Shown here one piece after another: positions 1-8,622 of a stretch of DNA of 64,000 nucleotides. Source of the stretch: Nocardioides panacis (GTDB lineage: Bacteria > Actinomycetota > Actinomycetes > Propionibacteriales > Nocardioidaceae). Position 1 is the stretch's first letter. Every line of letters starts with the position of its first letter. The position numbers were made by a program, and so were the translations under genes. Where the stretch lies: contig NZ_CP077062.1 of NCBI RefSeq assembly GCF_019039255.1, forward strand, positions 806,001 through 870,000. Reading direction: 5' to 3'. The notes beneath the pieces are model-generated. The model made no database searches, was not told the DNA's origin, and was given only the letters and a program-made list of their open reading frames with translations.

Positions 1-1511
<1,511 letters not shown>

Positions 1512-1512
1512 C

Positions 1513-2680
1513 GTGCTCGAACCCCGGCAGTGGCTCGGCTGGGTGGCGTCCGCCGCGGTCGTCGCGGTGGCCGTCGCCACAGCCGGCTGGGGCAACGACA
1601 CGACTGTGCGCCGCCACCAGCCTCCGCCGGCCGTACCCCCGACCTCCGTGTCGTCGGTGCGGCCGGTGGCGCTGGTGGCCCGCGCCGACCTGGCGCTGTC
1701 CGACCTGCCGGGCGGCTACCACGAGGTGCAGGCCCGCTCGGGCAACGACCTCGACCCGGGGGACCGGCTGCACCTGTGCGGGACGGCGGCCCCGCCCGCG
1801 AGCGGCCGGGTCGCCGGTCACCGCCGGGCCTTCCTGGCGCCCGACCGTCGTCGGGTGCGCACCGAGATCGCGGTCTACGCCGACGGCGGTGCGGACCGGG
1901 CGCTGGACGCCCTGCGCTCGCTGGCACCCCGGTGCTCGCGGCCGGTCCCTCCGGGTGGGGTCGAGCTGCCGTCGGTGCTCGCCCTGCACGTCGCGTTGAC
2001 CCGCACCACGGCCGACCCCGAACGTCGGGAGGTGGTGGTGCTCAGGAGCGGCGAGGCCCTGGCCGTGCTCGAGGTCGACGGGGCCGCGCCCGCTCGCACC
2101 ATCGAGCTGGCCCGGACCGTCGCCGCCCGCCTCGACCGGAGTGGCCGGCCGGCCACCACGCCGGCGACCTCCGCCTCCGCGCTGGCGTCGGTGGCCCTGC
2201 GGCCGGGCGACCTGCCGGCCGGCTTCGTCGTGCAGTCGGACCTCTCCGGCCGCGAGCTCGACGGGAACCCCACCAGAGACGCCTGCGGGCGACTGCTCGC
2301 CGGGGACGCGCACCGGCGGGCCGCGCGACAGCTGGTGCTCGCCGGGAACGGCCGCCGGGTCACCGGCGAGGTGGCGTCCTACGAGGCCGGGGGGAGCCGC
2401 CGCGGTGCTCCGGCAGCTGGGAGCGGCCGTCGCCGCCTGCCCCCACGGCCGGCACGACGCGGTGGTCGACGCCTCCGGAACCTCTCTGACGGTGCTCCTC
2501 ACGGTCACCGACCGGGCGGGTCACCGGCGACGTACGGAGGTGGTCCGGCAGCGGCGGGGCGACCTCCTCAGCGTGCTGACCGTCGACCCGGTGGAGGGCC
2601 GCGGCGACCCCCTGGTGAGGCGGACCGCGGCGGTTCTCGCGGAGCGTCTTGCCCGGCGGGGCAGCGGTTCGATCGGGTAG
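1513..2680 (+). CDS. Membrane-anchored hypothetical protein, interrupted by a frameshift
   Basis: Function not recognised. The GTG start lies one base after the ilvC stop. Residues ~9-25 form one hydrophobic segment (signal anchor), and the rest should be extracytoplasmic. The product contains two related modules, each beginning with a DLPGGY/DLPAGF motif and followed by a conserved CG, suggesting an internal duplication. The first frame runs well to about 2390 (ending VTGEVASYEAGG). The natural continuation (AAAVLRQLGAAVAACPHG...) lies one frame over and ends at the TAG at 2680. The switch coincides with a run of six G (2389-2394), where removing one G restores one protein of about 388 residues. 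Sequencing error or a real inactivating mutation are both possible. Confidence 0.6.
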
Positions 2681-2683
2681 AGT
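2678..2683 (+). promoter_or_regulatory. Possible -10 box (TAGAGT) for serA
   Basis: TAGAGT fits the actinobacterial TANNNT -10 pattern and overlaps the stop codon of the preceding gene. It would give serA an untranslated leader of roughly 95 bases, read by a normal ribosome-binding site (GAGGA, 2772-2776). No convincing -35 box is seen. Confidence 0.3.
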
Positions 2684-2783
2684 CGAAGGACGGGCACAAC
2701 GTCGTGCACGGCCTCCCGCTCGCGAGGTCCCTGAGGGGTCGAGGCCACCACCGAGCGACCGATCCGAATCCGAGGACTGCCCC

Positions 2784-4373
2784 GTGAGCAAGCCTGTCGT
2801 ACTCATCGCCGAAGAGCTCAGCCCCGCCACCGTCGAGGCGCTGGGGCCGGACTTCGAGATCCGCACCTGCAACGGCGCGGACCGGGCCGAGCTGCTGCCG
2901 GCCATCGTCGACGCGGACGCGATCCTGATCCGCAGCGCGACCAAGGTCGACGCCGAGGCGCTGGCCGCCGCGACCCGGCTCAAGGTCGTCGCGCGAGCCG
3001 GGGTCGGCCTGGACAACGTCGACGTCCGGGCCGCCACGCAGAGCGGCGTGATGGTCGTGAACGCGCCCACCTCCAACATCGTCTCCGCCGCCGAGCTGGC
3101 CGTGGCCCTGATGCTCGCGGCGGCGCGGCACGTCGCGCCGGCCAGCGCCGCGCTCAAGGACGGCCAGTGGAAGCGCAGCAAGTTCACCGGCATCGAGCTC
3201 TACGAGAAGACCGTCGGCATCGTCGGGCTGGGCCGGATCGGCGTGCTGGTCGCGCAGCGGCTCTCGGCCTTCGGCATGAAGGTCATCGCCTACGACCCCT
3301 ACGTGCAGGCCGGCCGGGCCGCGCAGATGGGGGTCCGGCTGGTCTCCCTGGAGGAGCTGCTCGAGCAGTCCGACTTCATGTCGGTGCACCTGCCCAAGAC
3401 CCCTGAGACGCTCGGCCTGATCGGCGACGACGAGCTGGCCAGGGTCAAGCCGAGCCTGGTGCTCGTGAACGCGGCCCGCGGCGGCATCGTCGACGAGCAC
3501 GCGCTGTACGTCGCGCTCAAGGAGGGCCGGGTCGCGGCAGCCGGCCTGGACGTCTTCGCCAGCGAGCCGTGCACGGACAGCCCGCTGTTCGAGTTCGAGA
3601 ACGTCGTGGCGACCCCACACCTCGGGGCGTCGACGGACGAGGCGCAGGAGAAGGCCGGCATCGCGGTGGCGAAGTCGGTCCGGCTCGCGCTGTCCGGCGA
3701 GCTCGTGCCCGACGCGGTCAACGTGCAGGGCGGCGTGATCGCCGAGGACGTCCGGCCCGGCATCCCGCTCACCGAGAAGCTCGGCCGGATCTTCACCGCG
3801 CTCGCCGGCGAGATCGCCCAGCAGCTCGACGTGGAGGTGCGCGGCGAGATCACCCAGTACGACGTCAAGGTGCTCGAGCTCGCCGCGCTCAAGGGCGTGT
3901 TCTCCGACGTCGTGGAGGAGTCGGTGTCCTACGTCAACGCGCCGGTGCTGGCCGCCGAGCGCGGGGTCGCGGTCCGGCTGGTCACCGAGGGCGAGAGCCC
4001 GGACCACCGCAACCTGATCACCCTGCGGGGCACGCTGGCCGACGGGTCGCAGGTCTCGGTCTCCGGCACGCTGATCGGCATCTCCCAGCGGGAGCGGCTG
4101 GTCGAGGTGCAGGGCTACGACATGGACATCGAGCCCACCGACCACCTGGCGTTCTTCCGCTACACCGACCGTCCCGGCATGGTCGGCACCGTCGGCGGGA
4201 TCCTCGGCGCGGCCCAGGTGAACATCGGAGGCATGCAGGTGGCCCGCGACACCAAGGGCGGGGAGGCGCTCGTCGCGCTCTCGGTCGACTCGGCCATCCC
4301 GGCCCCGGTGCTCGAGGAGATCGCCCAGGCGATGGACGCCGGCTTCGTGCGGGCCGTCGACCTCACCGAGTGA
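2784..4373 (+). CDS. serA: D-3-phosphoglycerate dehydrogenase (long form with ACT domain)
   Basis: Oxidises 3-phosphoglycerate with NAD+ in the first committed step of serine synthesis. The 529 residues match the long actinobacterial type. The N-terminal half holds the D-2-hydroxyacid dehydrogenase fold, with the NAD motif GLGRIG near residue 150, the catalytic Arg region NAARGGIVDE and the catalytic His in TPHLGAST. Next come the allosteric substrate-binding domain and, over the last ~75 residues, an ACT domain (FFRYTDRPGMVGTVGGIL) expected to bind serine. The GTG start is supported by GAGGA 7 bases upstream; the upstream in-frame extension is not protein-like. Confidence 0.96.
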   Translation: MSKPVVLIAEELSPATVEALGPDFEIRTCNGADRAELLPAIVDADAILIRSATKVDAEALAAATRLKVVARAGVGLDNVDVRAATQSGVMVVNAPTSNIVSAAELAVALMLAAARHVAPASAALKDGQWKRSKFTGIELYEKTVGIVGLGRIGVLVAQRLSAFGMKVIAYDPYVQAGRAAQMGVRLVSLEELLEQSDFMSVHLPKTPETLGLIGDDELARVKPSLVLVNAARGGIVDEHALYVALKEGRVAAAGLDVFASEPCTDSPLFEFENVVATPHLGASTDEAQEKAGIAVAKSVRLALSGELVPDAVNVQGGVIAEDVRPGIPLTEKLGRIFTALAGEIAQQLDVEVRGEITQYDVKVLELAALKGVFSDVVEESVSYVNAPVLAAERGVAVRLVTEGESPDHRNLITLRGTLADGSQVSVSGTLIGISQRERLVEVQGYDMDIEPTDHLAFFRYTDRPGMVGTVGGILGAAQVNIGGMQVARDTKGGEALVALSVDSAIPAPVLEEIAQAMDAGFVRAVDLTE

Positions 4374-4394
4374 CCTGACCGCCGAGCCCCGCCC

Positions 4395-4562
4395 ACCCGG
4401 CGACTCTGGCGGCCGGATGGCCGCCCACCCGGCGACTTTGGCGGGACGGTGCACCCTGAGGTCGCGAAGGACGACAGCTGGGGATGCGGTGCCGTCTCCA
4501 AAGTCGCCGGGTCAGCAGGCATCTCGCCGCCAGAGTCGCCGGGTCGGCGTGCTTCTCGCCGC
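4395..4562. repeat. Nested inverted and tandem repeat (four copies of an 18-base motif)
   Basis: Between serA and the next gene the motif acccggcgactctggcgg occurs at 4395-4412 and, with one change, at 4427-4444. Its reverse complement occurs at 4498-4512 (15 bases) and 4527-4544 (exact 18-base partner of the first copy). Copies on each side are spaced exactly 32 bases apart. A second direct repeat of period 32 is visible at 4503-4530 versus 4535-4562. The transcript could fold into a long two-storey hairpin. It may be a REP-like or small transposable palindromic element, or a serA terminator. Confidence 0.85.
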
Positions 4563-4603
4563 CCTTGGCGCGGGGTCGGGGGCGGGGCTGCGAGGATGGG
4601 CGC

Positions 4604-5371
4604 ATGAGCCGTCGCACCCCGGTCCCGTTGGCCGCGCTCACCCCGTGGGGCCAGCTGCGCGCCGGCCGCCGTCCGCGCCGGCTGGTGCAGCTGGTGGCCG
4701 GGCTGACGCTGTACGGCGTCTCGGTCGCGATGATGGTCCGCGGCGGCCTCGGCCTGCCGCCGTGGGACGTGCTCACCGTCGGGCTGGTCAAGCACCTGCC
4801 GCTGAGCTTCGGGCAGGTGGTGATCGCCACCTCGTTCGTGGTGCTGCTGCTCTGGCTGCCGCTGCGCCAGCTGCCGGGCCTCGGGACGATGCTCAACGCG
4901 GTGCTGATCGGGCTGGTCGCGGACGCCACGCTGGCGCAGCTGTCCGCGCCGGACGCCTGGGCGGCCCGGGGCGCCCTGCTGGTGGGCGGGATCCTGCTCA
5001 ACGGCGTGGCCGGGGCGATGTACATCGGCTCCCAGTTCGGGCCGGGCCCGCGCGACGGGCTGATGACCGGCCTCGTACGACGGACCGGCCGGTCGGTCCG
5101 GCTGGTGCGCACCGTCCTGGAGCTCACCGTGCTGGGCACCGGCTGGCTGCTCGGCGGCACCGCCGGCGTCGGCACGGTGCTCTACGCGCTCGGCATCGGG
5201 CCGCTGGTGCACACGCTGCTGCCGCGGCTGACCGTCGCGCTCCCGGAGCGGGACCCTCAGCGCTTGGTGGCGATGAGCACGGACGCGTCGGGCGCGACCA
5301 TGATCTCCACGGTGGTGAACCGCTCGTCGGTGAGCCAGTTCTCCCGGAGCACGTCGACCCGTCCCTCGTAG
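4604..5371 (+). CDS. YczE/YitT-like integral membrane protein
   Basis: Function unknown. About 255 residues with five or so membrane helices; the phrases MMVRGGLGLPPWDVLTVGL and GPGPRDGLMTGLVRRTG are typical of the YczE family of small membrane proteins, some of which sit near transporters or antibiotic genes. The ATG is preceded by GAGGAT at six bases, a possible leaderless promoter. The C-terminal ~38 residues (from about LVAMSTDASGA) run antisense through the 3' end of the convergent methyltransferase gene and are not membrane-like. The natural stop may have been lost, so that the protein reads on into its neighbour. Confidence 0.75.
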   Translation: MSRRTPVPLAALTPWGQLRAGRRPRRLVQLVAGLTLYGVSVAMMVRGGLGLPPWDVLTVGLVKHLPLSFGQVVIATSFVVLLLWLPLRQLPGLGTMLNAVLIGLVADATLAQLSAPDAWAARGALLVGGILLNGVAGAMYIGSQFGPGPRDGLMTGLVRRTGRSVRLVRTVLELTVLGTGWLLGGTAGVGTVLYALGIGPLVHTLLPRLTVALPERDPQRLVAMSTDASGATMISTVVNRSSVSQFSRSTSTRPS

Positions 5372-5823
5372 ACCGGCGGCCAGGACGAGCACGGCGTGAA
5401 GTCGTCGAGCACCACGACGCCACCGGCCTCGACGAGGTCGACGATCGCGTCCGGGCCGCCGTCCTTGGGCTCGCGGGCGTCCAGGAACAGCAGCGAGAAC
5501 GGGCCCTTGTCGCGCAGCGTCGACCAGTCCGCCGAGAGCACCTCGACCTTGTCGTCGTCGACGAAGATCTTCGCGGCCGCGCCGGCCAGCTTGGGGTCCA
5601 GCTCCGCGGTGAGGATGTGGCTCTCGTCGCGGATGCCGCTGCGCAGCCAGGCGGTGCCCACCCCGGTGCCGGTCCCGAACTCCGCCAGCGTGCCGGTGCG
5701 GGTCGCGGCGAGGGTGGCGAGCAGGCGGCCGGTCTCGTTGCGGCAGAAGGACACGTAGCCGCTCTTGCGCGAGACGTCGAAGGCGCGCCGTACGACGTCC
5801 GGGAGGTCGGGAGGGGCGCTCAT
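5257..5823 (-). CDS. SAM-dependent methyltransferase, O-methyltransferase-like
   Basis: Probable class I S-adenosylmethionine-dependent methyltransferase of 188 residues; substrate not deducible. Motif I is EFGTGTGVGTAWL (residues ~48-60), the acidic end of strand 2 is AELDPKL, and LLFLDAREPKDG/VVVLDDF match the later strands of the fold seen in caffeoyl-CoA-type and related O-methyltransferases. A CACACT hexamer six bases before the ATG fits a leaderless promoter. Its 3' end overlaps the convergent membrane-protein gene by 115 bases. Confidence 0.85.
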   Translation of the reverse strand: MSAPPDLPDVVRRAFDVSRKSGYVSFCRNETGRLLATLAATRTGTLAEFGTGTGVGTAWLRSGIRDESHILTAELDPKLAGAAAKIFVDDDKVEVLSADWSTLRDKGPFSLLFLDAREPKDGGPDAIVDLVEAGGVVVLDDFTPCSSWPPVYEGRVDVLRENWLTDERFTTVEIMVAPDASVLIATKR

Positions 5824-5926
5824 GCGGCGAGTGTGCCAGACCTGCGGGGGAGGTCCGAGGCGCGAGACTTCATCTCACATGATGGAAAGGCGGCGGAAAC
5901 CCCGGCGCCGCGCGGCGTCCCCGGGT

Positions 5927-6049
5927 TAGCCTCGACCCATCATGCGGACGTTCTTCGTACTTATCGATCGCCGCGGCGAGGCCTCTCAGTAAGGCCACCT
6001 CGTCGCGGTGGTTGGCAGTGCTCGCACACTGCCCGGTCTTACGAAGAAC
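5927..6049 (+). promoter_or_regulatory. Candidate branched-chain amino-acid attenuation leader for leuB-ilvE
   Basis: A TAGCCT -10-like box (5927-5932) lies nine bases before a 16-codon ORF (5942-5992) encoding MRTFFVLIDRRGEASQ. It contains consecutive Val-Leu-Ile codons gta-ctt-atc; gta and ctt are very rare in this GC-rich DNA. Bases 5950-5959, within those codons, are perfectly complementary over 10 bases to 6040-6049. Between them lie hairpins 5995-5999/6007-6011 (5 bp) and 6014-6020/6027-6033 (7 bp). Mutually exclusive folds governed by ribosome stalling on Val/Leu/Ile codons would fit. No U-run terminator is obvious, so the mechanism is inferred. Confidence 0.5.
5942..5992 (+). CDS. Putative leader peptide with Val-Leu-Ile codons
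   Basis: Sixteen-residue ORF (MRTFFVLIDRRGEASQ, stop TAA). No ribosome-binding site is seen; with the -10-like box nine bases upstream it may be translated leaderlessly. Its role would be to sense charged Val, Leu and Ile tRNAs for the downstream leuB-ilvE genes. Short length and lack of a comparison set keep this tentative. Confidence 0.45.
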   Translation: MRTFFVLIDRRGEASQ

Positions 6050-6240
6050 CTCCGCAGCGAGTGAAGCAGCAGCATCCCTTCCGCTTCCGAGATCCGCTCC
6101 CGTCGACACGCGTGACCCGCGTCCGGGATCCGGTCTCCACCGCTGGCCGCGGAGCCGGTTCGCCCCCCGACGTACACCTGTCGGCGCGCACCCGACGACC
6201 CGCACCGACCACGCGCAGACCTTCGACGGAGATGATTTCG

Positions 6241-6366
6241 ATGTACGACATGTACCCCGAGTGGGGCCCCTCCCGGCACCGCGACGACCAGGACGACGCG
6301 CTGCAGAGCGTCCAGGTCGGACTCGACCTGCGAGACAACGGCGGCCAGCGCCCGGACGACAACTAG
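6241..6366 (+). CDS. Small hypothetical protein upstream of leuB
   Basis: Predicted 41-residue polar protein beginning [14 protein letters not shown] and ending [12 protein letters not shown] (6228-6231) lies nine bases before the ATG; an ATG three codons earlier is also in frame. The stop codon is ten bases before the leuB start and forms part of the leuB -10-like hexamer. It is acidic, has no membrane segment, and its function is unknown. Its position between the leader and leuB suggests cotranscription. Confidence 0.55.
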   Translation: MYDMYPEWGPSRHRDDQDDALQSVQVGLDLRDNGGQRPDDN

Positions 6367-6369
6367 AGT
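6364..6369 (+). promoter_or_regulatory. Possible leaderless -10 box (TAGAGT) of leuB
   Basis: TAGAGT ends seven bases before the leuB GTG and overlaps the stop codon of the small upstream ORF. It would let leuB be transcribed independently of the attenuation leader. Confidence 0.4.
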
Positions 6370-6376
6370 CCGCCGG

Positions 6377-7450
6377 GTGCCCACAGCCATGCAGACGGTC
6401 CAGCTCGCGGTCATCCCCGGTGACGGGATCGGCCCGGAGGTCACAGCCGAGGCCCTGAAGGTCCTCGAGCAGGTGGCCGCCGGCCGGGGGGACGGCGTGA
6501 AGTTCGAGTCCACCCGCTACGACCTCGGCGCCGAGCGGTACCTCGCCACCGGCGAGGTCCTGCCGGACGCCGTGCTCGCCGAGATCCGGCAGCACGACGC
6601 GATCCTGCTCGGCGCGGTCGGCGGACGGCCCGGCGACAAGAGCCTCCCGCCGGGGATCCTCGAGCGGGGCCTGCTGCTCAGGCTGCGGTTCGAGCTCGAC
6701 CACTACGTGAACCTGCGGCCGTCCCGGATCTACCCGGGGGCCGTCTCGCCGCTGGCAGACCCGGGCGAGGTCGACTTCGTGGTGGTGCGGGAAGGCACCG
6801 AGGGCCCCTACACCGGCAACGGCGGCGCCCTGCGGGTCGGCACCCCGCACGAGATCGCCACCGAGGTCAGCGTGAACACCGCGTTCGGGGTGGAGCGGGT
6901 CGTGCGCGACGCGTTCGCCCGGGCGCAGAAGCGGCCGCGCCACAAGCTCACCCTGGTGCACAAGACCAACGTGCTGGTGCACGCCGGCGGCATCTGGTCG
7001 CGGATCGTCGACCAGGTCGCCACCGAGTTCCCCGACGTCGCCGTGGACTACCTGCACGTCGACGCCGCGATGATCTTCCTGGCCACCGACCCGTCGCGGT
7101 TCGACGTGATCGTCACCGACAACCTGTTCGGCGACATCGTCACCGACCTCGCCGCAGCGATCACCGGCGGCATCGGGCTGGCGGCGAGCGGCAACGTCAA
7201 CCCCGACCGGACGACGCCGAGCATGTTCGAGCCCGTGCACGGCTCCGCGCCGGACATCGCCGGCCAGCAGAAGGCCGACCCGACCGCGGCGATCCTGTCC
7301 GCGGCGCTGCTCCTCGAGCACCTCGGGCTGGACGACGCCGCCCACTCCGTCGAGGAGGCCGTGGTGGCCGACCTCGCCGAGCGCGCGCCCGGCAGCACGC
7401 GTCGTACCTCCGAGATCGGCGACGCGATCGCCGGCCGAGTAGCCGGCTGA
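6377..7450 (+). CDS. leuB: 3-isopropylmalate dehydrogenase
   Basis: NAD-dependent oxidative decarboxylation of 3-isopropylmalate in leucine synthesis. At 357 residues it has normal length. Family motifs include [11 protein letters not shown] (residues ~12-22), the substrate loop [18 protein letters not shown], the catalytic Tyr region [13 protein letters not shown], the catalytic Lys in VHKTNVL, the metal Asp residues in [11 protein letters not shown], and the NAD-binding [11 protein letters not shown]. The start may be this GTG or the ATG 12 bases downstream; no ribosome-binding site is clear, which agrees with a leaderless start. ilvE follows 40 bases later. Confidence 0.96.
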   Translation: MPTAMQTVQLAVIPGDGIGPEVTAEALKVLEQVAAGRGDGVKFESTRYDLGAERYLATGEVLPDAVLAEIRQHDAILLGAVGGRPGDKSLPPGILERGLLLRLRFELDHYVNLRPSRIYPGAVSPLADPGEVDFVVVREGTEGPYTGNGGALRVGTPHEIATEVSVNTAFGVERVVRDAFARAQKRPRHKLTLVHKTNVLVHAGGIWSRIVDQVATEFPDVAVDYLHVDAAMIFLATDPSRFDVIVTDNLFGDIVTDLAAAITGGIGLAASGNVNPDRTTPSMFEPVHGSAPDIAGQQKADPTAAILSAALLLEHLGLDDAAHSVEEAVVADLAERAPGSTRRTSEIGDAIAGRVAG

Positions 7451-7490
7451 CACCCAGCCAGCCCACTCGACCCCCGGAGGTTTCGGTACC

Positions 7491-8591
7491 GTGCACCCCA
7501 TGGACAGCTCGCTGCAGATCGAGGTCACCCCGACCCCCAGCCCGGTCTCGCCGGAGCGGCTCGCGGAGATCCTCGCGAACCCCGGCTTCGGCCTGCACTT
7601 CACCGACCACATGTTCGTGGTCGAGTGGACCCCGGAGAAGGGCTGGTACGACGCGCGCGTCACGCCGTACGCCCCGCTCTCGATCGACCCGGCCACCGCG
7701 GTCCTGCACTACGCGCAGGAGATCTTCGAGGGCATGAAGGCCTACCGCCACGAGGACGGGTCGGTCTGGACCTTCCGCCCCGAGGAGAACGCGGCCCGGA
7801 TGGTGCGGTCCGCCCGCCGGCTGGCGCTGCCCGAGCTGCCGGTCGGGGACTTCGTGGCGTCGGTCGACGCGCTGGTGCGCGCCGACGAGCGCTGGGTGCC
7901 CGAGCCGGCGGGGGAGAAGAGCCTCTACGTGCGGCCGTTCATGTTCGCCTCCGAGGTCTTCCTCGGCGTGCGGCCCTCCCAGCACGTCACCTACCTGGTG
8001 ATCGCCTCACCCGCGGGCGCCTACTTCTCCAAGGGTCCCCAGCCGGTCTCGATCTGGCTCAGCGAGGACTACACGCGGGCCGGGCGCGGCGGGATGGGCG
8101 CCGCCAAGACCGGCGGCAACTACGCCAGCTCGCTGGTCGCCCAGCAGGAGGCCATCGCCGAGGGCTGCGACCAGGTGGCCTTCCTCGACGCGGCCGAGGG
8201 GAAGTACGTCGAGGAGCTCGGCGGCATGAACCTCTACTTCGTCCAGGACGACGGCACGATCGTCACCCCGGCGACCTCCGGCACGATCCTCGAGGGGATC
8301 ACCCGCAGCTCGATCATCGAGCTCTGCGGCAAGCTCGGCCACCGGGTCGTGGAGCGGCCGTTCACGGTCGACGAGTGGCGCGACGGGGTGGCGTCCGGCT
8401 CGATCACCGAGGTGTTCGCCTGCGGCACCGCCGCGGTCGTGACCCCCGTCGGCACGCTCAAGTGGCGGGGCGGCTCGGTCGGCGAGGGGGACCAGACCGG
8501 TCCGGTGACCCAGCAGGTGCGCACCGCCCTGGTGGACATCCAGTACGGCCGCGCCGAGGACACCTTCGGCTGGATGCACCGCGTCGTCTGA
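7491..8591 (+). CDS. ilvE: Branched-chain amino-acid aminotransferase
   Basis: PLP-dependent transaminase performing the last step of Val, Leu and Ile synthesis. The 366-residue fold-type IV enzyme shows GMKAYRHEDGSVWTFRPEENAARM, the PLP lysine in GMGAAKTGGNYASSL (about residue 206), and the phosphate-binding TSGTILEGITRSSI. GGAGG (7476-7480) is ten bases before the GTG; an ATG nine bases further downstream is a weaker choice because of its 19-base spacing. Pairs with leuB, probably in one transcript. Confidence 0.96.
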   Translation: MHPMDSSLQIEVTPTPSPVSPERLAEILANPGFGLHFTDHMFVVEWTPEKGWYDARVTPYAPLSIDPATAVLHYAQEIFEGMKAYRHEDGSVWTFRPEENAARMVRSARRLALPELPVGDFVASVDALVRADERWVPEPAGEKSLYVRPFMFASEVFLGVRPSQHVTYLVIASPAGAYFSKGPQPVSIWLSEDYTRAGRGGMGAAKTGGNYASSLVAQQEAIAEGCDQVAFLDAAEGKYVEELGGMNLYFVQDDGTIVTPATSGTILEGITRSSIIELCGKLGHRVVERPFTVDEWRDGVASGSITEVFACGTAAVVTPVGTLKWRGGSVGEGDQTGPVTQQVRTALVDIQYGRAEDTFGWMHRVV

Positions 8592-8610
8592 GTTCCCGGT
8601 CCCGCTCGGT

Positions 8611-8616
8611 TACCGT
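8611..8616 (+). promoter_or_regulatory. Leaderless-type -10 box (TACCGT) of the Ser/Thr kinase
   Basis: TACCGT is followed by exactly six bases and the GTG start. The same hexamer and spacing precede the neighbouring phosphatase gene. Confidence 0.5.
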
Positions 8617-8622
8617 GGTGCG

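Noticed and set aside
4395-4562. CRISPR array at the 32-base-period repeats
   Set aside because: Only two units per side, in opposite orientations, with no leader or cas genes in the window.
5824-6240. T-box riboswitch before leuB
   Set aside because: No T-box core sequence or specifier-loop structure was found; the leader ORF with Val-Leu-Ile codons explains the region better.
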